Origin: Desulfobacteraceae bacterium UBA5616 | GTDB lineage: Bacteria; Desulfobacterota; Desulfobacteria; Desulfobacterales; UBA5616 | NCBI GenBank assembly: GCA_002423615.1 | Contig: DIKO01000104.1 | Coordinates: 1 to 10,668, forward strand | Direction of reading: 5' to 3' | DNA: 10,668 nucleotides | Part shown: piece after piece, positions 1 through 7,000 of the stretch | Layout: each line of letters opens with the position of its first letter | Position numbering within the stretch: position 1 is the stretch's first letter | The notes under the pieces: generated by a model | The model's database searches: none | Seen by the model: only the letters and a program-made list of their open reading frames with translations | What the model was told of the DNA's origin: nothing | Translations under genes and position numbers: made by a program

Positions 1-1
1 C

Positions 2-103
2 GCCAGGTCAGGAGTTCTGAAGTTGCATGTTGCTCGATTAGAAAAACTCCGCGACACCCTGCTCCCTAAACCGATGAGCGGCGAAGTCCAGGTAATTGTC
101 TGA
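2..103 (+). CDS. hsdS: C-terminal end of type I restriction-modification specificity subunit (partial)
   Basis: An open frame enters from the left edge and stops at TGA 101-103. Its visible 33 residues include LEKLRDTLLPKPMSGEVQV. This matches the tail characteristic of HsdS subunits (family pattern LRDTLLPKLMSGE[IV]RV), the end of the distal helix after the second target-recognition domain. HsdS directs the HsdM/HsdR complex to its DNA recognition site. The first ten or so residues do not look typical, and the body of the gene lies outside the window, so it could be either an intact gene or a remnant. The final codons (ATT GTC TGA) lie almost entirely inside the left terminal repeat of the neighbouring insertion-like unit, so the present stop codon appears to be supplied by that unit. 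Recognition rests on one short motif. Confidence 0.6.
   Translation, partial: ARSGVLKLHVARLEKLRDTLLPKPMSGEVQVIV
90..95. repeat. Left copy of AGGTAA direct repeat (putative target-site duplication)
   Basis: AGGTAA here abuts the first base of the left inverted repeat and is repeated exactly at 607-612, abutting the last base of the right inverted repeat. The matching stops on both sides after six bases. Confidence 0.6.
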
Positions 104-139
104 ACCTTGATTAGAAGGATTAGAGGATTTTCTTGATTT
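96..139. repeat. Left terminal inverted repeat arm
   Basis: The first 17 bases are identical to the reverse complement of 590-606. The next ten are variable, and the last stretch, ending AGGATTTTCTTGATTT, again matches the reverse complement of 563-578. The mosaic of conserved blocks is built from AATC/GATT-containing units of about 9-11 bp. Confidence 0.75.
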
Positions 140-190
140 ATTTAATCATGTAGATCCTTTAATGAGGAAAATCAAGATTCAAGACAGAGG
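96..190 (+). promoter_or_regulatory. Leader hairpin of the GxxExxY unit, containing its ribosome-binding site
   Basis: The leader holds a second, inverted copy of the element tip at 170-187 (one substitution and one inserted base relative to 590-606), so 96-112 can pair with 170-187. A further stretch, ATTAGAAGGAT (110-120), can pair with GATCCTTTAAT (about 153-163) with one bulge. The likely Shine-Dalgarno GAGG (187-190), five bases before the ATG at 196, sits at the foot of this stem. Pairing is read by eye. A role in translation control or in recognition by a mobility protein is inference. Confidence 0.45.
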
Positions 191-195
191 AAAAT

Positions 196-582
196 ATGCA
201 ATACGAGGATATAACAAAAAAAATTATCGGATGCGCAATGCAGGTCCATGGCGTGCTTGGAAACGGTTTCCAGGAGGTAATCTATCAGCGTGCGCTGGCA
301 ATTGAAATGGAATATGCCGGTCTCGCTTTTGAGCGCGAAAAAGAGATGGAGATTTTTTATCGCGGGAAAAATATCGGGACGCGAAGGGTGGATTTTTTTG
401 TTGAGGGTAAAATCATGGTTGAGCTGAAAGCCATAACCGTTCTTGAGGATGTTCATCTAGCCCAGGCGCTGAATTATCTTGAAGCATATCAGAAGGAAAT
501 TGGATTATTGATCAACTTCGGGGCGAAAAGTCTGCAATTCAAGAGGGTGCATAACAACAAGCAAATCAAGAAAATCCTTTAA
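196..582 (+). CDS. GxxExxY family PD-(D/E)XK nuclease-like protein
   Basis: This 128-residue protein has the family signature GFQEVIY (G24, E27, Y30) in the N-terminal helical part. A PD-(D/E)XK-like core follows: D66 in RRVDFFV, then E76-L77-K78, and a later Q90...Y94 helix. The length fits the stand-alone family of about 125 residues. Family members are predicted nucleases, but to my knowledge none has an assigned cellular role. There is no signal peptide or membrane segment. The start is chosen from the GAGG at 187-190 with five-base spacing. The gene fills an inverted-repeat-bounded unit and its last codons lie inside the right repeat. It is visibly more A-rich than the genes to its right, consistent with horizontal arrival. 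It is convergent with the thioesterase gene. Family assignment is firm; nuclease activity is inferred from the retained acidic/lysine residues. Confidence 0.9.
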   Translation: MQYEDITKKIIGCAMQVHGVLGNGFQEVIYQRALAIEMEYAGLAFEREKEMEIFYRGKNIGTRRVDFFVEGKIMVELKAITVLEDVHLAQALNYLEAYQKEIGLLINFGAKSLQFKRVHNNKQIKKIL

Positions 583-606
583 TCATGTGAATCAAGGTTC
601 AGACAA
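563..606. repeat. Right terminal inverted repeat arm
   Basis: This is the reverse-complement partner of 96-139. Its inner half is coding: it spells the last six codons and the TAA stop of the GxxExxY gene, so the element end and the gene end overlap. Its outer half (590-606) is the perfect 17-bp tip. Confidence 0.75.
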
Positions 607-612
607 AGGTAA
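607..612. repeat. Right copy of AGGTAA direct repeat (putative target-site duplication)
   Basis: This is the partner of the AGGTAA at 90-95, and it starts at the base immediately after the right inverted repeat. Joining 1-95 to 613 onward would restore a hypothetical uninserted site. Confidence 0.6.
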
Positions 613-629
613 ACCGGTTGAATTCTCAG

Positions 630-1382
630 CTAAAGCTCAATCCTGGCCAGAAAAGCCGGTTTATCGTTCAATTGGTTCTTTCCTATAACTGAAAAACAGC
701 TTTTCCGGTCCGGGACCGCTTGAACGAACAGGGCAAGTTCATCGGCCAGAAAAACTTCCGACACAAAGGTAAACTGAAGCTCCCGGACAACGGGAGATAC
801 GCCGAGAGTTTCACAGAGGGCGTCAAAAGCCCATCGGATATATTCCGTGTGATTGACATGGCCGTTCACATCCAGGGAACTGAAGGGGACTTTGATCACC
901 ATGGAAGGCTTCCCGGCGGGTGTTGTTTCCATTTTTAGGCGCGTTAAATTCCTTTTGAATACTTTTTCATCTTTCTGAGGCAGTTTCATATTCATGGCAT
1001 GAATATTTTTTGGCCGGTTGGTGCCGGTATCCAGGATCAGCCATTGGGAGCTTGCCGCCAGAAGACCGATCCCTTTTTCATCCGATGCAATGAATTCTCT
1101 TTCCACGAGAAGTTTTGTCCTGCCGCTGGGCCAGGTGGTAATTTGAAAAGCCCTGTTGTAACGGGGAAAGTTGACGATTCTGATCCGGATATTGGACAAC
1201 ACCCAGAAACAGCCCATTTTTTCCAGATCATAAAAGCCGCATCCCAGTTCGTCGGCATGGCGCGTGGCGATTTCCTGAAGATACTGGGCCAGGGCATAAA
1301 GATGAATGTTGCCCTCGGGGGTGGACTCATAAAACTGAGCCGTAAAGAAGGAGGATTTTATGGGATTTTCCGGCGGCATCAT
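630..1382 (-). CDS. Acyl-ACP thioesterase (FatA-like, double hotdog)
   Basis: This 250-residue cytosolic enzyme should hydrolyse acyl-ACP to free fatty acid plus ACP, ending or diverting fatty-acid synthesis. The N-terminal hotdog half includes the Y-x-x-T-P-E-G-N-I and HADELG region and the FWVLSNIRIRI strand. The C-terminal half carries DVNGHVNHTEYIRW, in which D171, N173 and H175 match the catalytic DxNxH set described for plant FatB enzymes. E209 (in VSEV) falls where the plant enzymes have a Glu-Cys pair, with Val replacing the Cys. Its length fits the bacterial forms. The ATG overlaps the stop of the upstream CxxC protein gene (ATGA, 1379-1382), which implies translational coupling. Pairing with plsC two genes upstream suggests membrane or storage lipid work. 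Chain-length preference cannot be read from sequence. It ends 47 bp from the convergent GxxExxY gene with no clear terminator between. Confidence 0.88.
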   Translation of the reverse strand: MMPPENPIKSSFFTAQFYESTPEGNIHLYALAQYLQEIATRHADELGCGFYDLEKMGCFWVLSNIRIRIVNFPRYNRAFQITTWPSGRTKLLVEREFIASDEKGIGLLAASSQWLILDTGTNRPKNIHAMNMKLPQKDEKVFKRNLTRLKMETTPAGKPSMVIKVPFSSLDVNGHVNHTEYIRWAFDALCETLGVSPVVRELQFTFVSEVFLADELALFVQAVPDRKSCFSVIGKNQLNDKPAFLARIEL

Positions 1383-1855
1383 TTTCCGGTTTTCAGAGCC
1401 TCGAGTTCCGCGGCCCTTTTCGAGATATCTCTCACGGTCATTTTGCGGTTATCGATCCACCATTTTGCTTCCGTCTTTTCTCGCCACTCCGAAAAGAGCG
1501 ATTCAAAGGCCTTGTCAGACTGTTTTTTTTCTTCTTCGTTCTTGAACCGGAGGCTTTTCTTCAGATAATCCACCTTGTTTAAAATCTCCCCCCTGATTTT
1601 TACCGCCCAGGAAACCATTTTTTCAGTTCCGGTAAGGTCATGAAACCCCTGGGTCATCTGTTCCTTCAAAAGTTTGAGGGTCTGATCACTGAAATAGGCT
1701 TTCTTGCAGTCGTCGCAGTACCAGTCTTTTTTATCCACGACAAAGAGATTCCTGTCGTGGCTGTCAAAGAGCTGCACCTTGAATTTGGCCCGGCAGGTCC
1801 TGCATTTCACCTCATACGTGCTGATATCATCGGTCATACTGAAAATTCCATTCAT
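1379..1855 (-). CDS. Small protein with paired CxxC motifs (probable zinc ribbon), function unknown
   Basis: I do not recognise a named family. The 158-residue product has an N-terminal module with C18-x-x-C21 and C47-x-x-C50, spaced like a four-cysteine zinc ribbon. A long, highly charged Lys/Glu-rich helical region follows (about 60-158) with no signal peptide or membrane span. The Met at residue 7 (start at 1837) is a credible alternative start: a GGA lies about ten bases before it, while the longer form has no clear Shine-Dalgarno, and residues 7 onward read naturally as a protein start. Either way the gene overlaps the end of plsC (29 or 11 bases) and its own stop overlaps the thioesterase start. 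It is therefore locked into the lipid cassette. A role as a regulatory or scaffolding partner is only a guess from context. Confidence 0.75.
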   Translation of the reverse strand: MNGIFSMTDDISTYEVKCRTCRAKFKVQLFDSHDRNLFVVDKKDWYCDDCKKAYFSDQTLKLLKEQMTQGFHDLTGTEKMVSWAVKIRGEILNKVDYLKKSLRFKNEEEKKQSDKAFESLFSEWREKTEAKWWIDNRKMTVRDISKRAAELEALKTGK

Positions 1856-2618
1856 TTAATTTGGCCAGCATAAAATTGATGACCCTCTGATGTTCATTGC
1901 TTCCCCGGCCCTCCACCCAGATGGGCGGCCCAAAGGCAAAACAGACTTTTTGAGATACGTCAAAAGTCCCCAGTTCTTTGATATATTTTCCGTTTTTCCA
2001 CGCATGGGTCATGAGCGCCAGGGGAACGACGGGGACGCCGGCCCGGGCGGCCAGCTTGACGCCGATGGAATTGAACTGGGCGGGATCAAATGATGCGGCC
2101 CGGGTCCTCTGGGGGAACACCACCACGGAGATCCTCTGCTCAAGCCGTTTAAGACCTTCGTCAAGAACGACCTTATAATCCTGCCGGGGGTTTGTCCGGG
2201 AAACGGAAATGGGGTTCCTGGCCCGCATCACGTGCCTGAAAACAGGATATTTCAGAAGGCTGTCCTTGACAACAAAGGTCATTCGCCTTGCCGGATTGAT
2301 GATCACCGGAAGCACCAGGGTTTCCAGAATGCTCATGTGATTGGCGATGACGACACAGGGGGTTTGAAGTTCCGCGATATGGTGAATACCGGTGATTTCA
2401 ACGGATAAACCGATACCCTCCAGGTTCTTCAGAAGGTTGTAGCTGCTTTCGCACCATTCCCGGTCCCCGTATTTTCCACGTTTCGCCTTTTGGCTGGCTT
2501 TCAGCACGACACCGGCAAACCGGATGTAAAATGCCACTTCGGGAAAGGTTCGGGCAAAAATGGAAACAGATCCCGGCGGCGTGACATAGGTCGAATCAAT
2601 ATAGGGCAATCTTTTCAT
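1827..2618 (-). CDS. plsC: 1-acyl-sn-glycerol-3-phosphate acyltransferase-like protein (PlsC/LPLAT)
   Basis: This 263-residue acyltransferase is expected to transfer an acyl chain to lysophosphatidate or a related lysolipid at the inner face of the membrane. Motif I reads NHMSILE: H94 is kept, but the usual Asp of HX4D is Glu (E99). Motif II contains VSRTN (R141). Motif III reads FPQRTR (168-173) where classical PlsC has FPEGTR, followed by FNSIGVKLA. Motif IV is VPVVPLAL (195-202). From memory, FPQxTR and HMSxLE forms occur together in a subgroup of deltaproteobacterial homologues, so this is likely a working subfamily rather than a dead copy, but acceptor specificity is open. There is a weak hydrophobic stretch near residues 18-41 and no signal peptide. 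It lies 75 bp downstream of fumC and overlaps the CxxC protein gene at its 3' end. Confidence 0.85.
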   Translation of the reverse strand: MKRLPYIDSTYVTPPGSVSIFARTFPEVAFYIRFAGVVLKASQKAKRGKYGDREWCESSYNLLKNLEGIGLSVEITGIHHIAELQTPCVVIANHMSILETLVLPVIINPARRMTFVVKDSLLKYPVFRHVMRARNPISVSRTNPRQDYKVVLDEGLKRLEQRISVVVFPQRTRAASFDPAQFNSIGVKLAARAGVPVVPLALMTHAWKNGKYIKELGTFDVSQKVCFAFGPPIWVEGRGSNEHQRVINFMLAKLNEWNFQYDR

Positions 2619-2693
2619 AATTCACGAATCAACAGGAATTCCTTAAAAAACGACCAGACTTATTAACACAGGCCGGTGAATTGGTAAAGCCTA

Positions 2694-4088
2694 TCAGTGT
2701 CTGGATTTTTTTATGGGTTGATCGGTCTCCAGTAATTTCTTTAACAGTTTCAGGGGAAGGATGGATTCCTCAATGGCCGTTTCCTTGACGGTTCTCCCCG
2801 TTTCATAAGCTTTCCCGGCAATCTCGGCAGCCTTGTCATAACCGATATAAGGAACCAGTGCCGTTGCCAGGGCAAGACTTTTTTCAATGTATCCGGCGCA
2901 TTTATCCGTATCGGCACGGATACCCCGGAGGCATTTTTCTGAAAATACCGCTGCCGCGGAGGACAGGAGATCGATGGACTGGATGAGGTTGTGGGCGATC
3001 AGCGGCAGACTGGTATTGAGTTCAAAAAAACCCCCCTGACCGCCCAGGGTGATGGCCAGGTCGTTTCCCATGACCTGGTATCCCACCTGTATGACGGCCT
3101 CCGGGATGACGGGGTTGACTTTTCCCGGCATGATGGAGGATCCGGGCTGAAGCGCCGGCAGGATGATTTCGCCGATGCCGCACCGGGGGCCGGACGCCAG
3201 GAGACGGATATCCGCTGCGATTTTAATCAAACCCGTGGCAATGGTTTTCAAGGCCCCGCTGACTTCAACGGCGGCGTCCTGAGCCGCCTGGGCTTCGAAA
3301 TGGTTGACCGCCTCGCGGAATGTAATCCCCGTGAAGGTAGACAACCGGTCAATCACCCGGCGGGCAAACTGCGGGTGGGTATTGGCCCCCGTGCCCACAG
3401 CCGTGCCCCCCAGGGCAAGTTCGGCCAGCCGCTTGCAGGTGCCTGAAATCCTGTCTTTTGCAAGTTCCACCTGGCGGGCGTACCCTGAAAACACATTCCC
3501 GAGGGAAAGGGGCAATGCGTCCTGAAGATGGGTGCGCCCGATTTTTTTGACGCCTTTGAACTCAACCGCCTTCCGGGATAGGGTTTTGGCCAGGATCTCC
3601 AGAGCCGGCATCAGCGTTTTATGTATTTTCAGCATGGCGGCCATGTGGATGGCCGATGGGATGACGTCGTTGCTGGACTGCCCCAGATTTACGTGATCAT
3701 TCGGGTGGACCGGGGTTTTGCCCCCTTTTTTCCCGGTGATCATTTCATTGGCCCGGGATGCCAGGACTTCGTTCATGTTCATGTTGGTGGAAGTTCCCGA
3801 GCCGGTCTGAAAAACATCGATGATGAATTCATCATCAAATTTTCCCTGAAAAACTTCCTCAGAAGCCTGGATGATGGCCTGGGCAAGGGCCGAATCCAAA
3901 AGTCCCAAATCCAGGTTTACCTGGGCGGCGAATTTTTTGATCAGCGCCAGGGCGTGAATAAGGGGTTCGGGCATTCTCATGCCGCTGATGGGAAAGTTGT
4001 CATAAGCCCGCTGGGTCTGCGGCCCGTAATAGGCCTCTTTGGGAATAAAGATTTCTCCCATGCTGTCTTTTTCTTTGCGAAATTGCAT
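2694..4088 (-). CDS. fumC: Class II fumarate hydratase (fumarase/aspartase superfamily)
   Basis: The product is a 464-residue enzyme interconverting fumarate and L-malate in the TCA cycle or its reductive branch, iron-independent and tetrameric in known homologues. All active-site blocks are present: GSGTSTNMN (from G96), HPNDHVN (from H128), the GRTHLQD histidine H187, GTGANT, and the flexible loop GSSIMPGKVNP with S317/S318. These align in position with E. coli FumC H188 and S318. MPGK favours fumarase over aspartase (usually MPAK), although VNPVIPE after it is more aspartase-like, so aspartate ammonia-lyase is a minor alternative. The ATG directly follows the TAA of the upstream giant gene with no gap. 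An AAGGAAG Shine-Dalgarno (4096-4102) lies inside that gene's last codons, indicating coupled expression. Confidence 0.92.
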   Translation of the reverse strand: MQFRKEKDSMGEIFIPKEAYYGPQTQRAYDNFPISGMRMPEPLIHALALIKKFAAQVNLDLGLLDSALAQAIIQASEEVFQGKFDDEFIIDVFQTGSGTSTNMNMNEVLASRANEMITGKKGGKTPVHPNDHVNLGQSSNDVIPSAIHMAAMLKIHKTLMPALEILAKTLSRKAVEFKGVKKIGRTHLQDALPLSLGNVFSGYARQVELAKDRISGTCKRLAELALGGTAVGTGANTHPQFARRVIDRLSTFTGITFREAVNHFEAQAAQDAAVEVSGALKTIATGLIKIAADIRLLASGPRCGIGEIILPALQPGSSIMPGKVNPVIPEAVIQVGYQVMGNDLAITLGGQGGFFELNTSLPLIAHNLIQSIDLLSSAAAVFSEKCLRGIRADTDKCAGYIEKSLALATALVPYIGYDKAAEIAGKAYETGRTVKETAIEESILPLKLLKKLLETDQPIKKSRH

Positions 4089-7000
4089 TTAGGGGCTTCC
4101 TTTGGAATTGCCGAAGGGCGGTTTTTGCAGCATGCGGTCGTGGAGCCTTTCCGCCCTCAGGCAAAAGGTTTCCAGTTTGGCGTTTATGATTTGCGGAAAT
4201 GGGGAACCATCGCTCTCGATGCACAGAAAAGGCAGATCTTCCATGCCGGCAAGAACGGTTTTCAGTCTGCGGTTTTCAGGGTTCAGTAAAATTTTGGTGT
4301 CCCGGGTCATGGCTTCATTCAGGATGGCTTCGGAAAGCCGTGTGGGCATGCAACCGAAGGGGCCGATGGAAATAACCCCGCAGGCGTGCTCAGCCACTTC
4401 CGCGAGGGCGCTCCCAACGGTCAGGATGGCTTCTCCGGTCAGGTTTTGGGAGATATACCTGGCACCGTTGCGGATGACGGTTGAAATGTCAACGGGATCC
4501 TCATGGATCAGGCCCGATCCGGCCAGTATGGACCGGATCTGCGTTTCATACCCGATTTTAAAACGGTTCTTGATAAAAACCCCTATTCTGTCTTTCGGTG
4601 TGAGCCTCTCCTCTCCAAGGCCTTTCATGGCCAGGTGATCCACGTAGTACAGCCACTCGGATACAGGGGCGCAGCGGACGGCAAACCCCAGCCGGGCCAT
4701 TCGTTCGGTGATAAATTGCCGGGATAAATCGTCCCTTCGAACAAAAATTTCACCGATGAGGGCGATGACGGGCACTTCCGACACGGGACGCTTCAACGGA
4801 ATTTCGCCGATCTCCCGGGACACCGTCTTCAACTGCTGTTTCAGCAGGGAGAAATCGTTTTTTTCAAGGGATTTTAAAAGCTGTTGCCAGGCCCGGTCGA
4901 AAACGGATCCGGCTTTTTCGATGTCCTTTGCCGCGGTTAAAAGCATGGACCGGACATCTTCCATGGCATCGGATAAGACCACGGCAATCCAGGCGTTTCG
5001 TTCAAATCCGTTTCCCAGGCCGGCGTAAGAGTTTTCCGATGAGAGGGAGAAGAGCACCACATCGGGAATTTCCATTTTACGGATCAGGTCTTTCATGAAA
5101 ACGGAGTACTGGCCGAACCGGCAGGGACCCGAGGTGGTGGGCATAAAATAGACGACCACTTCATCTTTTTTCCGCTGATGATGAATATAATCCAGAAGGG
5201 TGCCGGTGGTCAGAATCAGTGGAAGGCATTCCTTACAGGATGTATGGGCCCTGCCCAGTTTCAGTACCGCCTCATCCGACGGGGAATGGGCTGTTGCACG
5301 AATTCCTGCTCCCCGGAACACCGCCGCCATGGATTCGGTACTTAATTTTCCCATGGAGGGCAGAAGTATCGTAACCCTGGAATCGTTGATGGGAACAACT
5401 CCTCCCGAGGATGTTCTGATTTTTAAAATACCGTTGTTCCCGGTAAAAGATGCAGGTGCGAAAGGGGCCATGGTTTCCGGGGCGGAAACCTTTCCCCTGA
5501 TTTGACGAAAGGAAGAGATGATATCGATAAAGGCCTCGATGCGCGTTTCGATGCCGGCATCGGCCGAATGGCTGTCCAATTCGAGTGTGAGAGAGGGCTT
5601 CCGGCCCATGATATCCCTGAAATAACCGATGAGAAAAGAATCCGGGCCGCATGAAAAATTGGTGATATAGGTCCCGAACAACTGGGGGTGCCGTTCCACC
5701 AAGCGCGCGGCCTTCATCAACCGCTGCCCCATGCCCCAGTACATATGCTCCTTGGATTCTTCCCCCTCAAAAATTAAAAAATCAAAGGGAATCACCAAAA
5801 CATCCCGGGAGGCCAGTTTGTGGGGAATCCCCATATTGGCCTCTTCGGGAAAAGCGTTGTAGGACCTTCCGAACAGCACCACCGCAAACCGGTCCGGGTT
5901 TTGCTCCAGTTCGGAAAGGGCCTGTTTCCCTATTTCCTTCATCCCGGCCAGGCACTCCCGGTGCCGGGCCAGGGCTTTTTCAAAGGCCATGGCCGCTTCC
6001 TTTTTACCGAAGCCCATTTCCCGTGCAATTCCAATCAGGGGCTTTCCCGCATCCTGGTCTCCGTTGACCAGGTCGAGCAGGGGCCAGAAAAACCTTGTCC
6101 CCTTTTGTTTCAGTTCATCGATTTCTTTTTTAAAGGCGGTCTGAAGATAAAAGGGTTCACCCTGAACAAAGGGACAAACCTGGGAACTGAAATTTTTGAT
6201 CTGGGTGGGCAGGGCTTTGAAACAGGGCATAACGATATAGTCCAGGGGAATCTCTTGCCGGAGAAGGCTGTGAAAGAATCCGTGGGCCAGTTCTCCGGGG
6301 TAACAGAACGCCGCATTTCTCCTGTCGATGCCTTTTTGGGAGGGTCCTTCGGGGAGAACCGTTTGGACACCCAATTCGGAGAAAAATGTCGAATACAAGG
6401 GGAAATAGGTGTTGACCATAAAGCTTCTGCTGAGCCCGATGCGTTTGGGTCTGCCAATGGTTTTGACCGGTCCGCCGCCGTACTTTTGGAATACGAGCTC
6501 CTGCCGCTGCCTGACCAGATCGAGGTGTTGAACATCATGGGAAATGGAGCGGCGCAGGTTGTAATACCGGTTGCAGGCACCGCCGAAAGGATATGACCGG
6601 TCTTCAATGGCCACCATGGCGATTTCACATTTGCGGTCGCATTTTTCCTTTCCTCCCTTGCAGATGAAGGATTTGCCGTAGGTAACGGGCCGGTTGTGAA
6701 GGGTTTTCAAATCAAAGAGCTTTGGCTGAATCAAGCCGAGTTCGATACGTTTTTTGACCTCCAGGGCCACGCCGAAGGCCCCCATGAGCCCCGGTTCCGG
6801 CGGCACCACGATGGGTTTCCCGATCAGGGACGCCATGGCCGAAGGGATTGCCCGGTTATAGCAGACGCCCCCCTGCATGAAGATTTTTTTCCCCACGGTT
6901 CGGTTTCCCTTGACCCGGTTGGCGTAATTCATGCAAATGGAATAGACCAGACCGCCAACGATATCGTTATGTCCGATACCTTCGTGGATGGCGTTTTTAA

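Larger units (their letters stand above)
96..606 (+). mobile_element. Insertion-like unit carrying a GxxExxY gene, with terminal inverted repeats and 6-bp target duplication
   Basis: The outer 17 bases, TTGTCTGAACCTTGATT (96-112), recur as an exact reverse complement at 590-606. The match continues inward imperfectly to about 44 bp per arm (96-139 and 563-606, five mismatches). Exactly outside the arms lies the direct repeat AGGTAA (90-95 and 607-612), which reads as a target-site duplication. The unit is 511 bp and contains one gene (196-582). There is no DDE, HUH or serine/tyrosine recombinase. The structure is seen directly. That it moved as a unit is inferred, and whether its own protein or one acting in trans moved it is unknown. 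Confidence 0.65.

Noticed and set aside
172..456. Minus-strand 94-residue ORF opposite the GxxExxY gene
   Set aside because: It lies opposite a strongly recognisable protein family, shows no motif of its own, and would place its end in the leader hairpin.
96..606. CRISPR-like or tandem repeat array suggested by recurring AATC/GATT units
   Set aside because: There are only a few degenerate units confined to the element ends, without regular spacers; the inverted-repeat ends explain them.
999..1568. Plus-strand 189-residue ORF
   Set aside because: It overlaps the thioesterase and CxxC protein genes, both supported by motifs and coupling. Its translation is low-complexity antisense with no family resemblance.
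2622..2680. Possible terminator after fumC (weak stem followed by six T on the minus strand)
   Set aside because: The only stem seen is five base pairs with a G-U pair and a long loop, too weak to annotate.
3621..4289. Plus-strand 222-residue ORF spanning the fumC/giant-gene junction
   Set aside because: It is opposite the FumC catalytic motifs and the joined TAAATG boundary, and has no recognisable domain.
5820..6596. Plus-strand 258-residue ORF (and a similar one at 6696-7493)
   Set aside because: Both lie within the giant activase-like gene, whose cysteine and ATPase motifs run continuously through these positions. Long antisense frames are expected in GC-rich third-position DNA.
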